From Phycisphaerae bacterium (GTDB lineage: Bacteria > Planctomycetota > Phycisphaerae > Phycisphaerales > UBA1924), in the NCBI GenBank assembly GCA_030432255.1, contig JAUIHS010000015.1:48553-112552 (forward strand): 64,000 nucleotides of DNA, in the 5' to 3' direction. The notes beneath the pieces were generated by a model. That model was not told where the DNA came from, did not search any database, and worked only from the letters and a program-made list of their open reading frames with translations. How positions within the stretch are numbered: position 1 is the stretch's first letter; the number at the start of each line of letters is the position of its first letter. Positions 51,609 to 59,802 of this stretch are shown one piece after another. The translations under genes and the position numbers were made by a program.

Positions 51609-51682
51609 TCGGGGTGATAGGATTTGAACCTACGACCTTCTCGTCCCGAACGAGACGCGCTACCAAGCTGCGCTACACCCCG
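51609..51682 (-). tRNA. tRNA-Pro (anticodon CGG)
   Basis: A 74-nt cloverleaf on the minus strand: acceptor CGGGGTG/CACCCCG, D arm with AGCTTGGTAGC, anticodon arm TCTCG-TTCGGGA-CGAGA giving anticodon CGG, and T arm GTAGGTTCGAATCCTAT. Discriminator A; CCA is not encoded. It closely resembles E. coli proK. The 3' end faces the accessory genes. Confidence 0.97.
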
Positions 51683-51805
51683 CGCAGGCCTCATCATAGC
51701 CTTCCCGCCGCGCGTGGCAACCGGGATCCGTGGGTGGGGGTGGGTTTTGTGATTGTCAGGGGGCATCGCGCGGGTTTGGGTGGGCTTTGACGTCTGTATC
51801 GCCGA

Positions 51806-51811
51806 TAGAAT
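51806..51811 (+). promoter_or_regulatory. -10 hexamer TAGAAT of a leaderless transcript
   Basis: TAGAAT ends 5 nt before the ATG at 51817. No Shine-Dalgarno is present. Confidence 0.45.
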
Positions 51812-51816
51812 GACCT

Positions 51817-53208
51817 ATGGACGCTTCCAATCTCCCGGAGATCGAGACGTTTCTGCGCCTGCTCGGCCGGTTGCATCCCGCCGCGACGCACTTCCCCATC
51901 GCCCTGCTCATGGTCGGGGCGGGCGCGGAGGCCCTCGCGGCACTCTCGCGGAAGCGGCGGCACTCCCAGTTGTCGCTGATCTGCCTGATCATCGGAGGCG
52001 TCGGCGCCGGGGTGGCGGCCTGGTTCGGATGGCTGCTCGCCGACTACGACCCCCCGGGGTCCAGCGCCGAGAGCGTGCTCTTCTGGCATCGCTGGGTCGG
52101 GATCGGGGTCGCCGGACTCGCGGCGATCGCCCTCGCCATGCGGCTCGTCGATCGGTTCAAGCCGAAGTCGGTCGTGCTGCATGTCTATCGGGGTGTGTAC
52201 CTCCTCGCGGCGATGCTCGTGGGCATCGTCGGGTATCTCGGAGGCGAGATGGTCTTCGGGTCCAACCACATTCTTGAGGTGCTTGCCGATCCGGATGAGC
52301 CGGATCCGGCGCTCGCCGAGGCTCCGGTGACCAGCGAGCCGGAAGTCATTGTGAACGAGGCGGCGGCGGAACTGTTCACATTGCAGATTCAGCCTGCGCT
52401 GGAGAACTCGTGTTATCACTGCCACGGGCCGCGCAAGCAGAAGGGCGCGTTGCGTCTCGACCGGCCGGCGGACGTGTCAACGGTCGTGGTTGCGGGCGAT
52501 GTTGATGCGAGTGTGCTCTTCGAGCGCATCAGTCTGCCCTTTGATCATCCTGACCTCATGCCGCCTGACGACGATCGTCTGCCTGAGAATGTCGTGCAGG
52601 CATTCCGTCAGTGGATCGAGGGAGGAGCGCCGTGGGTGGAACCGAAGCCGGTCACGCTGGACTTCACCGATGAGGCGCCGGCGGTCGAACCGGTTGAGCC
52701 GGCACCCGAGGTGATGACCTCGACTGAGGATGCGCTGCTGCAGGCCATTGACGCGGAACTCGAAGCGCTCAAGGGGCACGGCATCCGCGCCGTCCGCCTG
52801 GAGGCCTCGTCCGAGGTTTCGGCGAACCTGTCGCTCCTTGCCGAGAATGCGACGAATGAAACACTGGAGCTGCTCGAACCGCTGGGTGAGCACCTGGTGC
52901 GTCTGGATCTCGGTGGTACTGCGATCACGGACGACGGCATCATCGGTCTCACGCGATTCCCGAACCTGCGACGCCTCAAAGTTGAGCGTACAGCGGTCAC
53001 GGACAGCGGCCTGCGCGCCCTGCTGCGGCTTCATGTGCTTGAGCATCTGGACTGCAGCGAGACGGCTGTCACTGATGCCAGCATCGATGTCATCGCGTCC
53101 CTGTCGAAGCTCCAGTACGTCAATCTCTGGAAGACCAGTGTGACCGAGGGCGCCGTCGAACTGCTCCGAGCGACGCGTCCGAACCTGGAAGTTGTGACTG
53201 AGCCGTGA
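51817..53208 (+). CDS. DUF2231-like membrane domain fused to c-type cytochrome and leucine-rich repeats
   Basis: A 463-residue three-part protein. Residues about 15-145 are a four-helix membrane domain (LLGRLHPAATHFPIALLMVG, with HP and HFP histidines; DUF2231-like). Residues about 185-275 are a planctomycete-type cytochrome c domain with the heme site C199-Y-H-C-H203, AKQKGALRLDRP-like following region and LMPPDDDRLPEN. The rest (about 340-460) is a run of leucine-rich repeats (LVRLDLGGTAITDDGIIGLT, LRRLKVERTAVTDSGLRALL). It is probably periplasmic, with heme binding and protein contact. The C-terminus meets the next gene end at 9 nt. Confidence 0.85.
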   Translation: MDASNLPEIETFLRLLGRLHPAATHFPIALLMVGAGAEALAALSRKRRHSQLSLICLIIGGVGAGVAAWFGWLLADYDPPGSSAESVLFWHRWVGIGVAGLAAIALAMRLVDRFKPKSVVLHVYRGVYLLAAMLVGIVGYLGGEMVFGSNHILEVLADPDEPDPALAEAPVTSEPEVIVNEAAAELFTLQIQPALENSCYHCHGPRKQKGALRLDRPADVSTVVVAGDVDASVLFERISLPFDHPDLMPPDDDRLPENVVQAFRQWIEGGAPWVEPKPVTLDFTDEAPAVEPVEPAPEVMTSTEDALLQAIDAELEALKGHGIRAVRLEASSEVSANLSLLAENATNETLELLEPLGEHLVRLDLGGTAITDDGIIGLTRFPNLRRLKVERTAVTDSGLRALLRLHVLEHLDCSETAVTDASIDVIASLSKLQYVNLWKTSVTEGAVELLRATRPNLEVVTEP

Positions 53209-53217
53209 GCAGGTGTC

Positions 53218-55671
53218 TTACGGGCAGCCCATGCCCCAGTTGATCAGGACGAGGTTCAGGTCATCGAAGTCCACTGAGTTGTTGTCGTCGAGGTCACCGT
53301 CGGGTCCGGTGGTGCCCCAGTTGATCAGTACGACGTTCAGGTCGTCGAAGTCCACCATGTTGTCGCCATCGGCGTCGCCGGGGCACATGGGTGGTGTGAA
53401 GTCGCAGACGACATCTGTCGCTTCGATGCGGACGTGATCGATCAGCCAGCCGCGGAAGTTGTTATTGACGTTGTCGATCGTGTCGAAGGACCAGTTGAGG
53501 TCGATGGTCTGTCCTGCGAATCCGGTCAGGTCCACGACGCGCTCTTCCCAGACAAGTGTCTCGTTGGGTGCATCGACGACGGCGCCGCTGGCTGCGGAGA
53601 ACTGGGCGATGTCGTACCCGCCGAAGTCTTCGGTCTGAAGTGCTGAGCAGTAGGTGAGGGTGATACTGCCGCCGGCGGCGAGTGATGGCAGCGTCACCAT
53701 CGTATTCAGGTTGCCCTGCGAGGTCCCACTGTCGTAGTTGCATCCACCGACGTTGCCGTAATACGCCCAGTTGCTGCTGCTGTCACAGGTACCCGTCGGG
53801 GCACATTGATCGGTGACGCCCCAGAGTCCCGAAGTGGTCCATCCGGCGGGGAGTCCGGACTCGAACGACTCATCAAGCACGGCCACCTGCTGGAGTTCAC
53901 CCATCTGCGCGGTGTAGGTGTTGCCGGGTGCGCCGAGGGGTGCGTACTTGGTTCCGGTGTCGGCGCCGGCAGCGGAGACGTAGAACTCTGGCGTGGCAGT
54001 GCAGTCGGTTGCGGGGAGGTCGGCGCGGTACTGGTTGCCCGAGATGAGAACGAGCGGCGTGGTCTGGTAGGCGCCGCCGTCGTAGCGATAGTGAAGCGTG
54101 GGCGAGCCGGGTACGAGTACTTCGGTGCCGGGATCGAGCGTGACATCGAAGCTGTTGACCATGCCCGGAGCGAGCAGTGCGGGGATGCCCGAGGTCATGA
54201 CCTGGAGGCCGCCGTCGATGCTGAAGTCGAGGCTGTCGACGGAGCCGGAGTTGCCATCGCCGTCGCGCAGGACCACGCGGATGCGTGCCTGGTCGGTGTA
54301 GGTTGACGGCACGGTCCAGAGGAATGAGCCGTCATCGGGTGTGTTGGTCGTGATGGCCGTGGGGAACGTCGCGCCGCCGTCCTCGGAGAAGTGCAGTTCG
54401 ACGCGCGTGACGAGTTCATCGTCATCGGAGAGCCACTGGATATCGATCATGTCGCCCGGCTGCACGACCTCGCCACCAGCGGGGTACTGAACGAAGCCGG
54501 TGGGGACCTCGCCGCCGAGGTGCGCGGGAACGTGCATGCAGATGCAGTGGAGGACTCCGGCGGCTGTCACGATGGACTGGCTGTTGATCTGCACGATGGT
54601 CTTGCCCGGGCACGCGGTCTGCCAGAGTGTCAGCGCATCGTTGTTGTACTGGGCGGCGGTGCCGTTGGTGTAGGAGGGGAGCAGGACGAGGTCGTTGCAG
54701 ATCACGGCGTTGGTGAAGGTGTAGTGGGTTCCGCCCGTGAAGACGGCAGGGACGCGGTAGACGGTGTATCCGGCGGCTGTGAGGTTTGACGCCCACGTAT
54801 CACAGACCACGTCCTGGGCGGAGCCGGACTGCAGGGGCCAGTCTGAGATGATGGCTTCGGTATCGGAGATGAAGATCGCCCACATGTCGATGTGCTGGGT
54901 CGAGTCCACGGACGCCGGGAGCGCATCGGTGATGGTGGTCTCGAGATTCTGGAAGTCGCGCCAGTAGCCGATGATCTCGGATTCCGAGAGTCCCGGATTC
55001 TCGTCGGCAATGAGTTCGGTGGAGTAGCTGAAGCCCGTTGCTTCCAGGTGGTAGTTGCCGCCGCCGTGGACGAGGGGAAGCTTGTAATAGGTGTGATGCT
55101 TGTAGTCGGAGAAGTCGCTTGGAACGAGGTTGTCGTTGGGACGCGGGCGGTTGTAGGTGTGATCGACAATGGCTCGGACGTCGCCCTGGTAGATGTATCG
55201 GGGGCCGTAGTCGCGGCACCAGATGGTGTCGAGGGGAGCGATGATGAATTCGACGCGCCCCATGTCCGCGCCGGCACTGTTAAGGCTGGAGGTCGCCGAC
55301 GACTGATCTCCGGCAGACTCGACGTACATGTACACCTTGGCATCGCCGGTGGTCGTGATCTCGGCACCCATCTGCGCGAGGATGTTCTTCCATGAGGAGG
55401 AGCCCTGCCACGCCAGCAGGATACCGTCCATGGGTTCGTACTCGGCCACGCATCGGAACGAACCGGTGGGGGGATCAGTGATGCCGCGGCTGCCTCCGAG
55501 CGGATTCTGCTGCAGGAAGCGGCGTTCGACCTCGGTGAGCGAGCGTGGCGTCTCGGCGTCGGCGGGGAAGACCAGTTGTCCGTCCTTCTCAAAGGGTCCC
55601 TGAGGCGGCTCAGCGTGGAGTTGGGCGATAGCGGACGACAGCACGATGGCAGATGCGAGGTGCAGTGACAT
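53218..55671 (-). CDS. Secreted arginine/agmatine deiminase-family protein with double dockerin-like tail
   Basis: An 817-residue exported protein. Signal peptide MSLHLASAIVLSSAIAQLHA, TAGGAGAT before the ATG. Residues about 60-400 match the Porphyromonas-type peptidylarginine/agmatine deiminase fold: EPMDGILLAW, TIWCRDYGPRYI, LVHGGGNYHLEATG, STQHIDMWA and the nucleophile in VLHCICMHVP (Cys376). A fibronectin-like part (VQYPAGGEVVQPGDMIDIQW) and a MAM-like or jelly-roll part follow. The tail has two dockerin-like repeats (GDADGDNMVDFDDLNVVL, DDNNSVDFDDLNLVL), bracketed by cysteines. It may citrullinate proteins or peptides outside the cell; not tested. Confidence 0.87.
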   Translation of the reverse strand: MSLHLASAIVLSSAIAQLHAEPPQGPFEKDGQLVFPADAETPRSLTEVERRFLQQNPLGGSRGITDPPTGSFRCVAEYEPMDGILLAWQGSSSWKNILAQMGAEITTTGDAKVYMYVESAGDQSSATSSLNSAGADMGRVEFIIAPLDTIWCRDYGPRYIYQGDVRAIVDHTYNRPRPNDNLVPSDFSDYKHHTYYKLPLVHGGGNYHLEATGFSYSTELIADENPGLSESEIIGYWRDFQNLETTITDALPASVDSTQHIDMWAIFISDTEAIISDWPLQSGSAQDVVCDTWASNLTAAGYTVYRVPAVFTGGTHYTFTNAVICNDLVLLPSYTNGTAAQYNNDALTLWQTACPGKTIVQINSQSIVTAAGVLHCICMHVPAHLGGEVPTGFVQYPAGGEVVQPGDMIDIQWLSDDDELVTRVELHFSEDGGATFPTAITTNTPDDGSFLWTVPSTYTDQARIRVVLRDGDGNSGSVDSLDFSIDGGLQVMTSGIPALLAPGMVNSFDVTLDPGTEVLVPGSPTLHYRYDGGAYQTTPLVLISGNQYRADLPATDCTATPEFYVSAAGADTGTKYAPLGAPGNTYTAQMGELQQVAVLDESFESGLPAGWTTSGLWGVTDQCAPTGTCDSSSNWAYYGNVGGCNYDSGTSQGNLNTMVTLPSLAAGGSITLTYCSALQTEDFGGYDIAQFSAASGAVVDAPNETLVWEERVVDLTGFAGQTIDLNWSFDTIDNVNNNFRGWLIDHVRIEATDVVCDFTPPMCPGDADGDNMVDFDDLNVVLINWGTTGPDGDLDDNNSVDFDDLNLVLINWGMGCP

Positions 55672-55828
55672 ATTCGGGATCTCCTACGGAACCGCTTGGG
55701 TTGGACACAGCCTTCGAGGGTACCCGGTCGGGGGTGCGGTGGGAACAACGGACCGGCCCCGGAGCGTGCCCAAATTCCGGTGCCGCGGGTCGCGATGGCT
55801 CAATCTCACCTTTTTTCGGTCATGGTGC

Positions 55829-55857
55829 TTGCATCGAACGGAGGGGCGGAGTAGTCT
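55829..55857 (+). promoter_or_regulatory. Putative sigma-70-type promoter of the leader/ABC exporter operon
   Basis: TTGCAT (55829-55834), spacer 17 bp, TAGTCT (55852-55857). Both hexamers are partial matches. It lies 38 nt before the leader peptide start. Confidence 0.35.
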
Positions 55858-55894
55858 CCGCGTTCACACCCGGAAGTCCCGGAGGAGATTCAGC

Positions 55895-55939
55895 ATGAAC
55901 ATCACCATCCCAGTTACTTACGACGGTAAGACGCTTTAG
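55895..55939 (+). CDS. 14-codon putative leader peptide upstream of the ABC exporter
   Basis: ATG AAC ATC to TAG encodes MNITIPVTYDGKTL. GGAGGAG sits 7 nt before the ATG, a better ribosome site than most genes here have. The TAG stop overlaps the first arm of an alternative hairpin (55938-55944), and a terminator hairpin follows 32 nt later. There is no run of one amino acid that would name a sensed metabolite. It may be a leader peptide controlling the downstream ABC genes, or a stand-alone micro-gene. Confidence 0.55.
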   Translation: MNITIPVTYDGKTL

Positions 55940-56002
55940 CGGGTGTGACGTTCGACATATGAACTGCCCAGACCCGCTTCGACTGTGAGCGGGTTTTCTT
56001 TT
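55938..56002 (+). terminator. Terminator with competing upstream arm (attenuator-like)
   Basis: Terminator: ACCCGCT (55972-55978), 9-nt loop, AGCGGGT (55988-55994), then TTTCTTTT. An identical AGCGGGT at 55938-55944, inside the leader stop codon, can pair with the same ACCCGCT and would block the terminator. It lies 68 nt before the first ABC gene. Confidence 0.65.
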
Positions 56003-56069
56003 GGCTTGATCTGACGGCCGCCTGGATCCGCTCCTCCAAGACACTCCAGTCAGGCCCGGACTCCAAGCC

Positions 56070-57890
56070 ATGCTGACCAAACTTCATGCCATCTGGCAAC
56101 TGATGGAAGGCCAACGCCTGCGTTATGGCGCCGCCGTCGCGGCCCTCGTGCTGGCCTCATGTTTTCTCTACCTCGTTCCCCTCGTGCCGCAGATCGTGAT
56201 CGATGGCGTTCTGCTTGACAGCACCGCCACGCCCTCGCGTGTCGTGACGCATGGCGTCGCCTTACTCGGCGGCGCCGAGTTCCTGAAGCACAATCTCTGG
56301 TGGCCGGCGCTCGTGATTGCTGTGATCACGGTCTGCGCCGGTGTTTTCACGTACCTGCGCGGGCGACTCTCGGCGCTGGCTGCGGAGGAGATCGCACGGG
56401 GGTTGCGGGAACGGTTCTATGACCACGTGCAGCACCTGCCGTGTCGTTACTTCGACACGGTGGAGACGGGCGACCTGATCCAGCGCTGCACATCTGATGT
56501 GGAGACGATCAGGACATTCCTGTCGACCCAGATCGTGGAGATCGGTCGGGCGGTCCTGATGCTGCTGATTCCGATACCGCTGATGCTGCTGATTGACCTG
56601 CGGATGACACTGGCATCACTGGTGCTGGTACCTCCGGTGGTCATCTTCTCGTTCGCGTACTTTTTTCGCATCAGGCGTGTCTTCAAGGACAAGGACGAGG
56701 CGGAGGGGGTGATGACCGCGACGATCCAGCAGAATCTCACTGGTATTCGCGTGGTCAAGGCGTTCAATCGAGCGTCCTTTGAGACGAACCGGTTCGAGGG
56801 ACACAACCGTGTTCATCGCGAGCTGGACTACCGCCTGTACGCGTTGTTCGCGGATTACTGGTCGGTCTCCGACCTGCTGTGCTTCCTGCAGCGGGCCGTT
56901 GTGGTTGGTGTCGGGATCGTGCTCGTCGCCATGGGTGAACTCCCCATCGGCGCGTTCTTCTTCTTTCTGTCGGCGGTCTCGATGTTCATCTGGCCGGTGC
57001 GCATGATGGGTCGCATCCTTTCCGAACTCGGCAAGAGCCTCGTGGCGCTGGAGCGCATCGAGGAGATTCTGCACGAGGAGCGTGAGAGTTGTGCTGCGAC
57101 CGATCTGCGCCCGGAGCTGGAGGGTGAGATCACCTTCGAGCATGTCACGTTCCATCACGGGGCGGGGCAGGCGGTGCTGGAAGACGTGAGTTTTTCGGTG
57201 ACTCCCGGCGAGACCCTGGCGATCATCGGGCCCTCGGGAAGCGGAAAGTCCACGATCGTGAACCTGCTCCTGAGGTTTTATGACTACGAGTCGGGCTCGA
57301 TTCGTCTCGATGGGCACGAACTCACGACGCTGGCCCGCGACCACGTGCGAGCCTCGATGGCGGTCGTGATGCAGGAGCCCTTCCTGTACTCGCGCTCGCT
57401 CGGAGACAACATCACCATCGGGCGGGCTGATGCCCACAACGAGGAGATGGTCGAAGCGGCAACCGTCGCTTCGATCCACGAGTCCATCGAGCGATTCGAG
57501 GATGGCTACCAGACGCTGGTGGGGGAGCGAGGTGTGACACTCTCCGGCGGTCAGCGCCAGCGGGTGGCGTTGGCGCGGGCGCTGCTCACGCGGCCGGCGG
57601 TACTCGTCCTTGACGATGCCCTGCGCGCCGTCGACACCGAGACCGAGGCGGCCATCATCGAGGCGCTCCAGTCGCGGCACGGTCAGCAGACCACGCTGAT
57701 CATCGCACACCGTATCTCAACGCTCATGCATGCCGATCGAATTCTCGTTCTCGAAGACGGACGCATCGCACAGCAGGGGACACATGACGAACTGCGCTCC
57801 ACGGACGGCCTCTATCGCCGGCTGTTGGAGATCCAGGCTTCCGGCGTTGACGAACTGGTCGGCGCGACAGGAGGGACTGACCATGGCTGA
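56070..57890 (+). CDS. Heterodimeric ABC exporter, subunit with degenerate Walker B
   Basis: A 606-residue half-transporter: six membrane helices (about 20-310) and an ATPase domain. Walker A GPSGSGKST (Lys393), signature LSGGQ (491-495), Walker B VLVLDD where Asp516 stands at the catalytic glutamate position, and H-loop IIAHR. In heterodimeric exporters (TM287/288, BmrCD) one subunit has exactly this Glu-to-Asp change. Its end overlaps the second subunit by 8 nt. The exported substrate may be a lipid, drug or peptide. Controlled, if at all, through the upstream attenuator. Confidence 0.93.
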   Translation: MLTKLHAIWQLMEGQRLRYGAAVAALVLASCFLYLVPLVPQIVIDGVLLDSTATPSRVVTHGVALLGGAEFLKHNLWWPALVIAVITVCAGVFTYLRGRLSALAAEEIARGLRERFYDHVQHLPCRYFDTVETGDLIQRCTSDVETIRTFLSTQIVEIGRAVLMLLIPIPLMLLIDLRMTLASLVLVPPVVIFSFAYFFRIRRVFKDKDEAEGVMTATIQQNLTGIRVVKAFNRASFETNRFEGHNRVHRELDYRLYALFADYWSVSDLLCFLQRAVVVGVGIVLVAMGELPIGAFFFFLSAVSMFIWPVRMMGRILSELGKSLVALERIEEILHEERESCAATDLRPELEGEITFEHVTFHHGAGQAVLEDVSFSVTPGETLAIIGPSGSGKSTIVNLLLRFYDYESGSIRLDGHELTTLARDHVRASMAVVMQEPFLYSRSLGDNITIGRADAHNEEMVEAATVASIHESIERFEDGYQTLVGERGVTLSGGQRQRVALARALLTRPAVLVLDDALRAVDTETEAAIIEALQSRHGQQTTLIIAHRISTLMHADRILVLEDGRIAQQGTHDELRSTDGLYRRLLEIQASGVDELVGATGGTDHG

Positions 57891-59754
57891 ACTGATTGTT
57901 CATGAAGAAGATTATCGCGGCGAGCTCGACCTCCAGCTCTGGAAACGGATCGCTCGCCATGCGCTGCCCTTCAAGGGGTCACTGGTCGGGTTGATGGTCA
58001 ACGGTGCCGTGGTGGCGACCGTGGATGTTCTGCAGCCGATCGTGACGGCGGGGCTCATCGATGAGGCGACGAAGGGTGAGGCGGCGGATCGGACTCGGCT
58101 CATCCTGCTGGGTGGCGCCTACCTGGCACTGATCGTGCTGATCTGCATCTCGATCAACCTCTTCATCCGGCAGGCGGGACGCGTCGCGACCGGCGTGGCC
58201 TTCGACCTGCGCATGAAGGGGTTCCGTCGGTTGCAGGAGCTGTCCTTCTCGTACTTCGATGTGCGGCCGGTCGGGTGGCTCGTGGCTCGTCTGACCTCGG
58301 ACTGCAGCAAGGTGTCGTCGCTGATGCCATGGTTCCTGCTGGACCTCGTCTGGGGGAGTTGCCTGATCACCGGGATCATCGCGGCGATGTTCTGGCTTGA
58401 CTGGAGGCTTGCTCTGGTGGTGCTCTGCATTGTTCCGCCGCTTGTGCTGGCGACGATCTTCTTCAAGAAGCGACTGCTGGAGAGTTCGCGCATGGTCCGC
58501 AAGACGAACTCCCAGATCACCGCGGGGTTCAACGAGTGCATCACGGGTGTGCGTACGACCAAGTCGCTGGTTCGCGAAGAGGCCAATCTCGAAGAGTTCC
58601 AGGAACTGACGAATTCGATGTTCCTGCACTCGGTGCGCAACGCACTGCAGTCGGCCGTGTACCTGCCGATCGTGATCTCACTGGGGAGTATCGGCCTGGG
58701 CCTCGCGCTGTGGCGTGGTGGTATTGATGTTTCGGCGGCCACGGGGCTGACGTTCGGCACGCTTGTCGCGTTCATGCAGTACGCCGGTCTCCTGCACATG
58801 CCGATCCAGGAACTGGCGACGCGATTCACCGACCTTCAGGCGGCGCAGGCTGCAGCGGAGCGAATCCAGAGTCTGCTGGACACCGAAGCGGATATCCGCG
58901 ACTCAGATGCCGTCACGGCGCGTGTCGCAGCGGCGAAGCCCGCTCCGGGTGACGCGATTGACGGCGAGCCTGCGCGGATCCGCGACATCGAGTTTCGGAA
59001 TGTGAGCTTCGCATACAAGGAGAACGAGCCCGTCATCACGGATCTGAACCTCCGGATTCCGGCAGGCACGACCGTTGCGCTTGTCGGGGCCACGGGTGGC
59101 GGAAAGTCCACGATCGTGAACCTGCTTTCGCGATTCTACGAACCGACGGGTGGCGAGATTCTGATGAACGGAGTCGAGTACCGCGAGCGGCCGCTGGATT
59201 GGCTGCATGGTTCGCTGGGAATCGTGCTCCAGACGCCGTACCTCTTCTCCGGGACGATCCTGGAGAACATCCGTTACGGACGACTGGATGCGACCGATGC
59301 CGAGGTGTACGCCGCGGCGGAGATCGTGAACGCTCACGCCTTCATCTCTCGTCTGCCGGACGGGTACTCCTCCGAGGTGGGTGAGAGTGGCGGTCTGCTG
59401 TCGACGGGTCAGCGTCAGTTGATTGCGCTGGCTCGCGCGGTGCTTGCGGATCCCCAGATCTTCATCATGGACGAGGCAACGAGTTCGGTGGACACCGAGA
59501 CGGAGCGTCTGATCCAGGACGGTATCGACGCTGCGCTGGCTGACCGGACCGCGTTCGTCATTGCTCACCGGCTCTCGACGATTCGCTCGGCGGATGTGAT
59601 CCTGGTGATCGACCGGGGCCGGATCATCGAGCGAGGCAACCACGAGTCGCTCATGGCGAAGGACGGCCACTACGCGCAGCTGTATCGGAAGCAGTTTGTC
59701 AGCGAGCGGGAGCACGCTGTGCTGGAGGGTCAACCTGCGCAAAAAGAACAGTGA
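57883..59754 (+). CDS. Heterodimeric ABC exporter, catalytic subunit
   Basis: A 623-residue half-transporter, start at ATG 57883 after GGAGGG. Membrane helices are at about 30-330. Walker A GATGGGKST (Lys408), Walker B IFIMDEATSS with Glu531 intact, H-loop VIAHR. The signature reads LSTGQ (506-510) instead of LSGGQ. The intact Walker B with an altered signature mirrors its partner: together they form one consensus and one degenerate ATP site, as in known asymmetric exporters. The stop lies inside the flagellin terminator. Confidence 0.94.
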   Translation: MAELIVHEEDYRGELDLQLWKRIARHALPFKGSLVGLMVNGAVVATVDVLQPIVTAGLIDEATKGEAADRTRLILLGGAYLALIVLICISINLFIRQAGRVATGVAFDLRMKGFRRLQELSFSYFDVRPVGWLVARLTSDCSKVSSLMPWFLLDLVWGSCLITGIIAAMFWLDWRLALVVLCIVPPLVLATIFFKKRLLESSRMVRKTNSQITAGFNECITGVRTTKSLVREEANLEEFQELTNSMFLHSVRNALQSAVYLPIVISLGSIGLGLALWRGGIDVSAATGLTFGTLVAFMQYAGLLHMPIQELATRFTDLQAAQAAAERIQSLLDTEADIRDSDAVTARVAAAKPAPGDAIDGEPARIRDIEFRNVSFAYKENEPVITDLNLRIPAGTTVALVGATGGGKSTIVNLLSRFYEPTGGEILMNGVEYRERPLDWLHGSLGIVLQTPYLFSGTILENIRYGRLDATDAEVYAAAEIVNAHAFISRLPDGYSSEVGESGGLLSTGQRQLIALARAVLADPQIFIMDEATSSVDTETERLIQDGIDAALADRTAFVIAHRLSTIRSADVILVIDRGRIIERGNHESLMAKDGHYAQLYRKQFVSEREHAVLEGQPAQKEQ

Positions 59755-59780
59755 CCGCGACTGACGCCACGGTCACTGTT
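59742..59780 (-). terminator. Rho-independent terminator of the flagellin gene
   Basis: Perfect 11-bp stem AACAGTGACCG/CGGTCACTGTT, 12-nt loop, followed on the minus strand by CTTTTT. It overlaps the last codons of the convergent ABC gene. Confidence 0.88.
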
Positions 59781-59802
59781 GAACAGGAATCGGAGGACTG
59801 TC

